This document shows positions 52,128-62,626 of a stretch of 64,000 nt of DNA, one piece after another (the stretch's first letter is position 1; every line of letters begins with the position of its first letter). The DNA lies in the NCBI GenBank assembly GCA_001606155.1, contig LODT01000004.1:62001-126000 (forward strand), given 5' to 3'. Made by a program: the position numbers and the translations under genes. Origin of the DNA: Tieghemostelium lacteum (taxonomy: Eukaryota > Evosea > Eumycetozoa > Dictyosteliales > Raperosteliaceae). The notes below the pieces were generated by a model. The model searched no databases and was not told where the DNA came from. It saw only the letters and a list, made by a program, of their open reading frames with translations.

Positions 52128-53558
52128 TTATTTATTTTGAAGATCTTTTAATTTTAATTGCGCTATTATATCTATAATTCTAAGTGAATTGATTAGAGTT
52201 TTTATAAAATCGTTAATGTTTTGGTCTTTTTGTTTTTTGATATCTTTATATACAATAGAGAGGTAGAGCTGTGGTTCAATTTTTGTGATGAAATAAGAGA
52301 AATGGTCTTCTTGGAATGTGGTTGTACCATTCGATGCCTTTTGTGGTATTTTACGTACATCCAAGAAATAGAATTGGTCTAATGGTTTTTCTAGAGGGTT
52401 TTGTAGTATTAATCCAACGATATTCGGTAGAAATTGTGTTGGTGATTTATCAAGTGGATAATAGTACAGTAGAGGATAGGATCCTAGTCCAGTTGGTATT
52501 TCAGTGTCTATAAAACTGTAACCTATTCTAGAGTATGGTCGGTCTTTGCACTCAAAGATGATGGAGAAAAAGAGTACATTGGATTTCTGACAAAAGGTTT
52601 CAATGTAGCTTATGTAGTCTGGTGAGTTTCTGTTGGTTATCTCTTTGAATGACATGGAGTTACCTCCAATTTCTTCTTCGACGTTTAGTAATGGAAAGTG
52701 GAAATAGAGGGTGGATTTAGATAGTAGACTATTGTGATAGTTACACATCCACTGGTATATGGTATTCAGTGTCCATTTACCGCCACTAGAAGACTCCATG
52801 GTTTTAAGCGACCCTTGCTGAGACATGGAACTTGATGAATGTTTCTGATCTAGATCTTTCCATTGATCCAACTCAATTTTAGATTGGTATAGTAGAAGAA
52901 TGCAATCTTTAAACACATGTTTAGATAGTAATACTGAGACTTTTAAGAGATTTCTTAAAATTGAAATTTCAAAATTTGTATTAGATTTCATGTGTAGTAG
53001 AAGAGGATGTGTAATCTTGTCTCTATAGATATTAGGTACCTCTTCAAGACCATTTACAACTTGTTCAAAACTTAAATCTGGGTTTTGAATAGAGGATAAT
53101 AAGGTAGTGTATATATTAATCAACAGTGCTCTGACATGTAACAATATAGATGTCTGTTGAACTAGTGTATTTATAAATGAATGTTCAGAGTTATCATCAC
53201 CACTTGACTTGTTTATAGTTGTATTTGTATTACCTGTTGTTGTTGATGTTGTGCTATTACTACTACCACTTCCACTATTAGGACTAGTCTGTACACCAGT
53301 TCCTTTATAAATACTTTTTAAATCATTTGCAACCTGTTGATAGGCTTCATATAGATTATTTGTCTTTGCAGACAGATAGGTAAATTTATAATAAGACAAT
53401 TCACAGTTTGATATACTAATCAGTGACTGTAGAAACTTATTATAATTCTGATCATTCTGACTGTTTAATTTGCTCTTTATTAGTTTTGGTAAAATTGAAA
53501 ATTGTAATAAACCTAAATAATTATAGATTGTCGATAGAAATTCTTTATCTTTGTTCAT
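52128..53558 (-). CDS. kics2: KICSTOR complex subunit KICS2 (C12orf66 homologue)
   Basis: A 476-aa intronless protein. Conserved blocks are TLVQQTSILLHVRALLINIY, FEISILRNLLKVSVLLS, KSTLYFHFPLL, a block YPLLYYYPLDKSPTQFLPNIV matching the animal [20 protein letters not shown], and SYFITKIEPQLYLSIVYKD matching TYFLTRPEPHFTIVVIFE. These align in order with human KICS2. KICSTOR tethers GATOR1 to lysosomes and restrains TORC1 when nutrients are low. A Ser/Thr/Asn/Gly insertion lies at about residues 90-125. The assignment rests on remembered family sequence, but several blocks agree. Confidence 0.8.
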   Translation of the reverse strand: MNKDKEFLSTIYNYLGLLQFSILPKLIKSKLNSQNDQNYNKFLQSLISISNCELSYYKFTYLSAKTNNLYEAYQQVANDLKSIYKGTGVQTSPNSGSGSSNSTTSTTTGNTNTTINKSSGDDNSEHSFINTLVQQTSILLHVRALLINIYTTLLSSIQNPDLSFEQVVNGLEEVPNIYRDKITHPLLLHMKSNTNFEISILRNLLKVSVLLSKHVFKDCILLLYQSKIELDQWKDLDQKHSSSSMSQQGSLKTMESSSGGKWTLNTIYQWMCNYHNSLLSKSTLYFHFPLLNVEEEIGGNSMSFKEITNRNSPDYISYIETFCQKSNVLFFSIIFECKDRPYSRIGYSFIDTEIPTGLGSYPLLYYYPLDKSPTQFLPNIVGLILQNPLEKPLDQFYFLDVRKIPQKASNGTTTFQEDHFSYFITKIEPQLYLSIVYKDIKKQKDQNINDFIKTLINSLRIIDIIAQLKLKDLQNK

Positions 53559-53765
53559 ATGAATAAGTTTAATAAAAACTAAAAATTCAAAAAAAATCTA
53601 TGGAATTGAAACAATTTTAACTTATCAACTCTAATTCAGAATAGCTTGACAATTCTCTGAGCTATTAAATTTATTCTATGATCATCAATTAGTTACCAAC
53701 TCCACAAAAAATATAAAAATTTAAATAAACAATGAAAGTTATAAATTTATATTTAAATCCATTTA

Positions 53766-55484
53766 CTAATATTTATTGGCTCTAGGTGTGTTGTCTATTA
53801 AACATTGAGCTAGAATCTTACTTAATTCATTACATGTTGAGTAGATATGAAGATGATTTATGAATTGATAGTTTCTTTTGATACAATTTCTAAAGAGGTC
53901 AATAGAAGTTGGAGGAATGATATCATAGGGTGGTAGATAGAATCTAAGATAGTTTAATTCGTGGTTATGGTCTATAAGATCACAGAGTCTCTCAAAGAAT
54001 GTAGTAATAGACTCTCTAGGTTTTAGACTGTTTTGTATAGTAATATCTCTTAGATTTCTATTTGATTCTAAAGCATCAAAAACAGTATCAATATCCCAAA
54101 ATAATATATTATATAGGAATAACTTTGTAAGTGTTGGGTGACATATTGATAGTATATCCACTACAATACTATTATCAACGGGACATGAAATAGTAAGAGA
54201 TACTAAATTATAATTTCTTTCCAAGCTTTTAGATATTGGTGATTGTAAGATATAACTACCACCACTAAGTATAATAGTTTTAAGTGATGGCATATCACTT
54301 TCCAAAATTTTACAAAGTTCATTTAAATGTACATTTTCTACATCTAGTACTTCACATTTTGTATGAAATTGTGGTAGATATTTAGAAGCCTCTGTAGCTA
54401 CAGCATAAATTTCCTTTAGAGATGATTGAACAGACCAATGAGAATAGAAATCAGCAGAACCATTAATATATATACTCTCCAATGACTTGTTGGTAATAGG
54501 TATAGGTTTGAATTCACGATCATCTCGAAAACTAATTTGCGTCAATTTTAAAAGTTTTAGAGTGCTAGTGAGATTTAAACTTTTATAGATGTTTTCAAGT
54601 TTAGCTAAACCATTGTTCAGTGTTAATGAAGTTAAACTATTGGATAGATGTAATCCATTCAACAATATATCAAAATCTTCACTATCGTTTAAACTTATAT
54701 AATCTAATACTTGTAATTGATTACAATGTTCTAATACATTTGCAAGAATGAATGTCTTTATATAAGAGTCTCTTATAAAAAGTTTTCTTAAATTTCTTAT
54801 TTTACTAAAATAGTGGTGACTTTTAATAATTTCTTCTTCACCTAAAAATACCTCTAAGGAATATAAATTAACTAGTCCTTCTAAAGATGGTATCTTGAAG
54901 TCACCATAATTATATTCATCACCACCCTCTTCATCTTCATCACTCGAATAATGGTAATAATACATTTCAGATGTATAACCATGTTTACTTTCACAAAACA
55001 ACTTAAGTTTCTCTAGATTCTTCAGATTCCCGCTGAATTTTTGAAAGAAATTTAACATTAGTTGAGTATTACCTTTAACTATTGTTAAATAAAATTGTAA
55101 TGATTTTATGTTATCTAGTGGTCTTGATTCTAATGATTGAAGATATCTCTGATTATTAACTTTAATTTTAACAAAATCAGAATAATCTCTCTTATAGATT
55201 GTTTCTAATTTATTATTGAACATAGACAATTTTGCTAAAAAGTTATTGTATACATATTTTTCTTTTAACTTTTTAAAATTCATATAGTCTTCTACAGTAG
55301 TTATTTCAAATTGTTTACTAATTGGTAGTTTATAGACTATATCTCTAAACTCTTTATTTAAACTTGCTAACCTATTCAAATATCTCCATAACTTCTGTGA
55401 AATGCTTATATTACTCTCTAGATTAATTTGATGTATATTGTAAAGTATAATCTTTGTTATTACAATATGTGGAAATATAAGCAT
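53766..55484 (-). CDS. F-box-like / leucine-rich-repeat protein (dictyostelid family)
   Basis: A 572-aa protein without introns. The first ATG is at 55484 (MLIFPHIVITKIILY); the codon at 55496 is TTG. The N-terminal FPHIVITKIILY...WRYLNRLASLNKEFRDIV follows the pattern of the F-box-like N-termini (LPxxIxxxI...LxLVSKxF) of large dictyostelid families. The remainder is an irregular leucine-rich repeat solenoid (LEKLKLFCESK, LYSLEVFLGE, LRKLFIRDS, LTSLTLNNGL, LKTIILSGGS, LVSLTISCP, LRDITIQNS). An acidic loop (SSDEDEEGGDEY) interrupts it near residue 180. It may be a substrate receptor for an SCF ubiquitin ligase, but the F-box match is loose and the family is largely uncharacterised. Confidence 0.6.
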   Translation of the reverse strand: MLIFPHIVITKIILYNIHQINLESNISISQKLWRYLNRLASLNKEFRDIVYKLPISKQFEITTVEDYMNFKKLKEKYVYNNFLAKLSMFNNKLETIYKRDYSDFVKIKVNNQRYLQSLESRPLDNIKSLQFYLTIVKGNTQLMLNFFQKFSGNLKNLEKLKLFCESKHGYTSEMYYYHYSSDEDEEGGDEYNYGDFKIPSLEGLVNLYSLEVFLGEEEIIKSHHYFSKIRNLRKLFIRDSYIKTFILANVLEHCNQLQVLDYISLNDSEDFDILLNGLHLSNSLTSLTLNNGLAKLENIYKSLNLTSTLKLLKLTQISFRDDREFKPIPITNKSLESIYINGSADFYSHWSVQSSLKEIYAVATEASKYLPQFHTKCEVLDVENVHLNELCKILESDMPSLKTIILSGGSYILQSPISKSLERNYNLVSLTISCPVDNSIVVDILSICHPTLTKLFLYNILFWDIDTVFDALESNRNLRDITIQNSLKPRESITTFFERLCDLIDHNHELNYLRFYLPPYDIIPPTSIDLFRNCIKRNYQFINHLHIYSTCNELSKILAQCLIDNTPRANKY

Positions 55485-55496
55485 TTTATTTATCAA

Positions 55497-56107
55497 TGTA
55501 AATAAAATTTATTATGCAAACTCAAATTTTTTTTTCACCTGAGGTATTTTGCCTTTATTTATTTTGATTTTCAAGTTTGTTGTAACAATACACTCTGTAC
55601 AATCTATAACGAACGTATATCTAGAGTATTTTTCATTTGCCTCTAATAGTCTATCATCAAAAGAGATCTGAAACAACTGTTATTAGTGCTAATCCTTCTT
55701 AAGAAATTATTAAAATTGTGTACACAAACCTCAAGACATTGATAATATTCTATAGATTTTATTAAAAATAGGGTACGCCGACAAATTCAATACTTAAAAG
55801 ATATTTCATTAGATCCTAATTGGTGAATAATGTGGCTAATCAAATTTGAAGTCTATATAACGGATTGATATCTTTAATAAATGGATCTATTGTAAATACA
55901 TTTTACCCTATTATTGTGTTTCTATAATTAGTACAACAGTAGTGTAGTAGAACTGAAGTAGAAATACAACTATATTTGTACATTAGTTGTTGTATATTCA
56001 AAGTATAAAGTATATTGAAGAAAAAAAAAAAAGTTATGTGCACTTTAATAATGTGCGTGGAGGGAGGTATATAACAGGTTGAGTAAGAGTGGTGATGAGT
56101 TGAGTTT
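55497..56107. other. Intergenic region, no gene seen
   Basis: About 610 bases upstream of the LRR gene. It is of higher complexity than most intergenic DNA here (for example 55740-55800, with gtacgccgac), yet I see no open frame, tRNA or repeat. It may be a decayed gene or a regulatory region. Confidence 0.4.
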
Positions 56108-56341
56108 TTAATAACTAAATATATTATTAATTGACAATATCAATTGTGTTGGTACTTTGTTGCCCACAAATAAAATTAATATTTGTAGGATTGTTATTAT
56201 TATTGATACTAATAGTATTCTTATTATATCACTAGTATTTAAACTTGATATAGAATTATTTTTTTGTGTGGATTTAAAATAAGATTGAGGAGCTAATTCT
56301 TTATCATTATCTTCAAGACCTATTTGATATTTTAACACCAC
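56108..56341 (-). CDS. Possible small single-pass membrane protein (start unresolved)
   Basis: An open frame of 77 codons: a hydrophilic N-terminal part (QIGLEDNDKELAPQSYFKS) and one strong transmembrane helix (IIRILLVSIIITILQILILFVG). It has no ATG of its own; the frame opens with GTG. The nearest ATG (56353-56351), behind an A/T-run typical of dictyostelid starts, is in frame but separated by a TGA at 56344-56342. Either the true first exon is elsewhere, the base sequence is wrong, or the gene is dead. No family recognised. Confidence 0.28.
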   Translation of the reverse strand: MVLKYQIGLEDNDKELAPQSYFKSTQKNNSISSLNTSDIIRILLVSIIITILQILILFVGNKVPTQLILSINNIFSY

Positions 56342-56426
56342 TCAAATCTTCATATTTTTTAACAAAAAAAAAAAACGAACGATTATTTATTTAAATCAAA
56401 GATTAATTAATTAAAAGAATAGAAAA

Positions 56427-57936
<1,510 letters not shown>

Positions 57937-58102
57937 ATAAATTAATATCAATCATCCCTTTTTTTCATATTTAGATCTGGTATCTCTTTTCTTTTCTATA
58001 ATTCAATGTATGTTTGCTATTATATTTTCTCTTAAAAAAAATCATTTCTTTAATGGATTTACTAAATTATATTTATTTACTACATCTAAAATCTAAATCT
58101 GT

Positions 58103-58469
58103 TTAAACTCTCTTGTCGTGCATGAGTTGATAGATTGGATCAGAATTTTGTGCTTGATGTTGTTTAAGAGTAGCATTTTTCCATTCAACTGATTTGGTTG
58201 GGTATTCACCTGTAATAATCATTTATGAATATTCATTCTAATACTATAACTATAGCTATATTTTTAATGTAAAACTAAAGAGAACACTTACGTTTGTTGG
58301 CTTGACCGTATGAGAAATATAAAGTGGTAGCTAAGAAAACTGCACCAACACCCAAAAGAGTAATATAACCTTTTGGTTGACCATAACCTTCAGATTTGAT
58401 CATGTGGAATGGGTATCCTTTGAATCCTTTTGGATATCTAAGATTGTAATCAGCGTTACCAGTTGACAT
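58103..58469 (-). CDS. Small single-pass membrane protein, probably mitochondrial, 94 aa
   Basis: Exon 1 is 58469-58292, the intron 58291-58210 (GTAAGT...TACAG), exon 2 58209-58103; the junction codon C|GT gives Arg. The N-terminal part is soluble (YNLRYPKGFKGYPFHMIKSE), a single transmembrane helix follows (YITLLGVGAVFLATTLYFSYG), and the C-terminal tail is polar (YPTKSVEWKNATLKQHQAQ). Size and layout resemble accessory subunits of respiratory complexes I or IV. I do not recognise the family. The divergent neighbour, 127 bases away, is the mitochondrial gene PET127, which fits a mitochondrial role but does not prove it. Confidence 0.7.
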
Positions 58470-58596
58470 TATATATGATAAGTAGTGAGTTCTGTAAAAA
58501 AATTGATGAAAAAAAAAAAATTAAAAAAAAAAAAAAAAAAGAATAAGACAGATTCGTTTCATTTGTATTTGTGTGAATGAATAAGTACTTTTGAAA
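58470..58596. promoter_or_regulatory. 127-bp bidirectional promoter, small membrane protein / pet127
   Basis: Short A/T-run-rich interval between opposed ATG codons at 58469 and 58597, with a long A-run at about 58509-58540. Both transcripts must start within it. Confidence 0.45.
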
Positions 58597-60726
58597 ATGT
58601 TGAGAATCCAAAAATGCAACCGAATATTTAATGGTTATTTTAGATTATATACAACAAAATCATCAAGTCCAACAACAAGTTCTGATTCTATAGATATAAA
58701 ACAAAGTTCCAAATCAACCACAGAGAAAAGTAAATTAGAAAAGAAGGATTTTGAAAAGGTTTTATTAAATGTATTGGATAAGAACGATTATAATCAATCA
58801 AAGGATAATGTAGATTCAAATCAACAAAAACCTAAAAAATCATCAACAAAAACTACTAGTTTTACAAAAGAAGCGATAAAGAGTTCTTATATAAAAGTTA
58901 AAAATGGAAAGAATAGTAATAGAGACCCAATGAATATATTTACACCTAAAGATAAATCTAAAGGAAATAGTTTAAAATCATTTTTATTAAGTACCAATAC
59001 CATCAAAACACCAAAAGAACCTGAAAAAACAGAAACCACAGAAAACAAAGAAACAAATAGTAATAATGTACATTCATTTATAAATATATTGGAAAAAAGT
59101 ATTCAACCAACTACATCAATGACTATAACACCACATTTAAAAGACAAATATAGTTCACTTTTTGAGGATTTTGAAAAGGAGATTAGTAAACCCTCTTCCA
59201 AAGCTCCAAAAGAGAAGGATGTAACTAGTGGATATATGACTAGATATTTCCTAGATTCAGAGATATTTCCTATTTATGTATCACTCAATGATCCACCTGT
59301 ACAAAATGACCCATCACTTCAATTGTTGGACTATGAAGATAAAAGTCTAACGAATGTAGATGCACTGAATTATGAACAAATCCCAACACTTGCCCATGGA
59401 TTGGAAAAGACAATTATAAGTAAAGGTGTCTATCCAGTCAATGATTTTGATGGTCGACCTATTTTCAGTAACTTTTTATCAAAAATTCATGATTTTGATC
59501 AATTGGTACTACCTAATACTTTTATGAAACCTTCATCTGATCCTAATCTTTTGAGAATTGCCAGTACGAATGGAATGAGATATATAAGTTCGACAAGTTC
59601 CATTACATCGGTATTGACACAACTCTATTTGCTACTGACTAGAAACAAGCCTGTGAATCTAAGTTGTTTCTCTCTGGATCTTCAGAAGGAGGGTAAACAT
59701 AACTTGACTTCCAGTACCATTAAACCATGTTCAGTGTTTATTAAACCTGTAAATAATGGTAAACAATGGTCTATTGATGCAGACTCTGGTAACACTCCTG
59801 TAGGACACAAGATTCTAATGGACCTTGGTCACTCGCTTGAGAAGATGCTGACCCTGGAAGAACACGAATTCAATGAAAAGTTACTTAAATCCAAGAACCC
59901 TGATGGTCCCCAACAGTTTCCCGACTGCTACATGTACAGTAACTTTGGAAGAATCCTCTATCGTTCACAAATTGATTGTAAATCAAGTAATCTCCCTGGA
60001 TCTAGAAACACCTTTGATCTCAAAACCAGAGCAACTACTGCAATTAGAATGAATTCATCAGACCATGAGTCCTTCCTTGGATACCATTTAACTAAAATCT
60101 CAGGAGTCACTTCTTCCTATGAAAAAGAATTTTTAGATATTATAAAATCTGGGGGTATAAAATACGCTTTTCAAGCACGTATAGGTATGATGGCTGGTAT
60201 CTTCATTTGCTATCACAACACCAAGAGAATCTTTGGATCTGAGTTTGTGCATTTAGAAGAACTTGACAGGGCTATATTCTGGGGTAAAGACATGGCAGAT
60301 CGTTCATTCTCCATCATCAACACTCTCTTGGAAAACCTTTTGGATACCATTACAAAGTCATTTAACCCCAGATACCAATATAGGGTGGTTATGGGCGGTA
60401 TCAAATCTCACACTGCCATGAGAATCTTTGTCGAAGAAATACAAAACGGTACTGAATTTGAGTCTTCTACATTTACATACAAAAACGCAAAAGAAAGATC
60501 AGCACAAGAAGCCAAACAAATTGTGAACCCCGTTCAAATGTATGAATTGAAACTAGAGATTTTACTCAATGGCTACAAGGTTATCAGACACTTACATTTC
60601 ACTCCACAGGATAAAGTCGATGTCTACTATAGTTTATCTCAATCTAAAGAACCACAATCTACAATTCTATCCTGCTATGCTTCTGCTCTAAGAGATACAA
60701 AATTGTATAAAGAATTTTTAGGATAA
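58597..60726 (+). CDS. pet127: Mitochondrial PET127-like protein
   Basis: A 709-aa intronless protein; the first ATG is 58597 (the codon at 58591 is TTG). N-terminus MLRIQKCNRIFNGYFRLYTT is a classic mitochondrial presequence. A Lys/Ser/Thr/Asn-rich linker (residues 20-205) is followed by the PET127 domain: LAHGLEKTIISKGVYPVNDFDGRP (pattern LxHGLxxxLxxxGVY), SSTSSITSVLTQLYLLLTRN, FDLKTRATTAIR and YAFQARIGMMAGIF. The conserved Asp in TFDLKTR and the basic residue after it suit the PD-(D/E)xK nuclease fold proposed for the family. In yeast, Pet127 is a membrane-associated mitochondrial factor in RNA 5' processing and turnover. Confidence 0.88.
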   Translation: MLRIQKCNRIFNGYFRLYTTKSSSPTTSSDSIDIKQSSKSTTEKSKLEKKDFEKVLLNVLDKNDYNQSKDNVDSNQQKPKKSSTKTTSFTKEAIKSSYIKVKNGKNSNRDPMNIFTPKDKSKGNSLKSFLLSTNTIKTPKEPEKTETTENKETNSNNVHSFINILEKSIQPTTSMTITPHLKDKYSSLFEDFEKEISKPSSKAPKEKDVTSGYMTRYFLDSEIFPIYVSLNDPPVQNDPSLQLLDYEDKSLTNVDALNYEQIPTLAHGLEKTIISKGVYPVNDFDGRPIFSNFLSKIHDFDQLVLPNTFMKPSSDPNLLRIASTNGMRYISSTSSITSVLTQLYLLLTRNKPVNLSCFSLDLQKEGKHNLTSSTIKPCSVFIKPVNNGKQWSIDADSGNTPVGHKILMDLGHSLEKMLTLEEHEFNEKLLKSKNPDGPQQFPDCYMYSNFGRILYRSQIDCKSSNLPGSRNTFDLKTRATTAIRMNSSDHESFLGYHLTKISGVTSSYEKEFLDIIKSGGIKYAFQARIGMMAGIFICYHNTKRIFGSEFVHLEELDRAIFWGKDMADRSFSIINTLLENLLDTITKSFNPRYQYRVVMGGIKSHTAMRIFVEEIQNGTEFESSTFTYKNAKERSAQEAKQIVNPVQMYELKLEILLNGYKVIRHLHFTPQDKVDVYYSLSQSKEPQSTILSCYASALRDTKLYKEFLG

Positions 60727-61008
60727 AATCCAATTATAGTAATATAATTTAAATTTATTTATTATAATTCTAAGATGAGGAAGGGTTGGCGTGATTTTTG
60801 TTTTTTTCATTACATTCCGAAGAGATATTTAATTATTTTAAATTTCTGATTTTTGATGTGTATAGCGACACGGACATTTTTGTGTTTTTGTTTAACAATT
60901 GAAGAGGTTTTTTCAAATAAAATTTTGCCAACATCTTTAAATAATTTCACAATTTTATAAATTATCATTTTTATATTTTACATTTAGGAGACCAACACAC
61001 ATTTTACA

Positions 61009-62268
61009 ATGATTAAACAAATTATTTGTATCATTTTACTGAGCATTTGTTTTGCAAATGCCGCCAATGAAGTTGCAATTTGCTCTTTTGCAGGTTCAAC
61101 ATTCAGTGGAAATTTATACATAGGATATAATGACAATTCTAGATTAGAATTATTCTGGAATGGATCAACTGCTGCTACTTTCGTAGCTCATAATACTGGT
61201 GATTTGAATGCTGCCTTATCTGCCTCTACCATCTTGGGAAGCTCTGCTACATTGACATGCGATGATACTAGAGGTTTCTTAGCTCACGTTAGTGCCACTT
61301 CCTCAGCTGTTTCTTCCAACTCTAATGTTACTGCTCAAACCATTACCGGTGCCAACTCTTTAATTGGTTACGTTATTGCTGCCTATGCTAATGCACCATC
61401 TGATTGTGATGCTGTAACCTATGCTGGTTTAGGTAATTTACTTGGTAAATGTGTACTCGGTGTTGCCGATTTGAATTCCAACGAAGTTGGTACTCTCCCA
61501 GCTGGATTCACTTCTGTAGTAACAGTAGACCAACTAGTTTCCAATCAGGCCCAATCCTTCTATGACAACACTCTAAACATTGTTAACCTTTTCTGTCAAT
61601 TTGCTCAAACCCAGAAATTCAACTACACTGGTACTTTCAGTGGATCCGCTTTGTTATCTTTCAACAAGACCTCAGGTGACACTACTATCACTGCTAAATT
61701 TGGTGGTTTAGATTCCTTGTCCACTCACGGTTTACATATTCACACTTTTGGTGATCTTTCAGTTAACACTGGTGCAAGTGTAGGTCCACACTGGAACACT
61801 TCTTCTACACAAACCCACAACTTACCACCAGCCAATACCAGACACACTGGTGATCTCGGTAACGTTTGTACCTATCTCGACGGAGTTGCTTACTACAAAT
61901 TCACCACCAACTACATTACCTGGGATGTAAATGGTTTGAATCCAATTGGTAGAGGTATGGCTCTCCACAGAAACAGAGATGACGGTACTACAACATCATT
62001 TGGTGACAGAATTGCTACTTGTGTTTTGGGTAACCTTAAAAGCTCTGCTCCAGCTGCTCCAATCAACATCCCAGCCACTCTTGACTTCTCTTCCAACAGT
62101 GATGCTGTTTGCACCCAAGCTTCAACCACTGCTTCCACAACTACCACCACCTCTTCAACCACCTCTTCTTCAACAACCACCACTGGTGACTCTGGTAACT
62201 CATCTGCTTTGGTTCAAGTAACTTACTTATTCACCATTGCATGTGTCCTCTTATCTCTCTTATTTTAA
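61009..62268 (+). CDS. SodC-type GPI-anchored Cu/Zn superoxide dismutase, copy 1
   Basis: A 419-aa intronless secreted protein. Signal peptide MIKQIICIILLSICFANA, a degenerate first SOD-like domain (about 20-160) without metal ligands, and a second domain (about 205-345) with all seven: His243 and His245 (GLHIHTFGD), His261 (GPHWN), bridging His270, His279 and Asp282 (RHTGDLGN) and His320 (GRGMALH). The Arg of GDRIATC guides substrate. A Thr/Ser-rich stalk (STTASTTTTT...) and hydrophobic tail fit GPI attachment. In D. discoideum SodC is an extracellular GPI-anchored SOD affecting Ras signalling. Codon use is strongly biased to preferred C-ending codons, implying high expression, unlike copy 2 just downstream. 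The upstream TTTAG suggests a possible 5'-UTR intron. Confidence 0.9.
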   Translation: MIKQIICIILLSICFANAANEVAICSFAGSTFSGNLYIGYNDNSRLELFWNGSTAATFVAHNTGDLNAALSASTILGSSATLTCDDTRGFLAHVSATSSAVSSNSNVTAQTITGANSLIGYVIAAYANAPSDCDAVTYAGLGNLLGKCVLGVADLNSNEVGTLPAGFTSVVTVDQLVSNQAQSFYDNTLNIVNLFCQFAQTQKFNYTGTFSGSALLSFNKTSGDTTITAKFGGLDSLSTHGLHIHTFGDLSVNTGASVGPHWNTSSTQTHNLPPANTRHTGDLGNVCTYLDGVAYYKFTTNYITWDVNGLNPIGRGMALHRNRDDGTTTSFGDRIATCVLGNLKSSAPAAPINIPATLDFSSNSDAVCTQASTTASTTTTTSSTTSSSTTTTGDSGNSSALVQVTYLFTIACVLLSLLF

Positions 62269-62626
62269 AAAAATAAATTTTTTGTAATTGTAATAAAACA
62301 CATTAATTTATAAATATCTTTTCACCATTCCCATTTTTCCCTCTATAGAAGATCCCAATACATTCTTTGCCTGCTTATTTTAGATATGATAGATATCATG
62401 TCAATTCATGTACTAAATTCACACCTATAGGGTGATTGTTGTTCTCTTTGGTCATCTTCAGGACAACAACATCAATTACCACCAGATTGCAATATTACTT
62501 GTTTGTATGAATAATATTAATATCTCTGATTCTATAAAAATAAATAGGGTTTTTATTTGAAAATTGAAAAAGGGTCTTAAAATAAAAAATTTTTCTTCAT
62601 TTAAAATTATTAACACCTTTATACAA
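62269..62626. other. Intergenic region between the two sodC copies
   Basis: 358 bases: AATAAA-rich 3' flank of copy 1, then promoter of copy 2. TATAAAAA at 62533-62540 and a T-run at about 62551-62555 form a typical core promoter. No gene. Confidence 0.5.
62533..62556 (+). promoter_or_regulatory. Putative core promoter of sodC copy 2
   Basis: TATA box TATAAAAA followed by an oligo-T run, about 70 bases before the ATG at 62627. Confidence 0.35.

Noticed and set aside
55740-55800. Possible decayed mobile element in higher-complexity intergenic DNA
   Set aside because: No terminal repeats, target duplications or element-like coding remnants seen.
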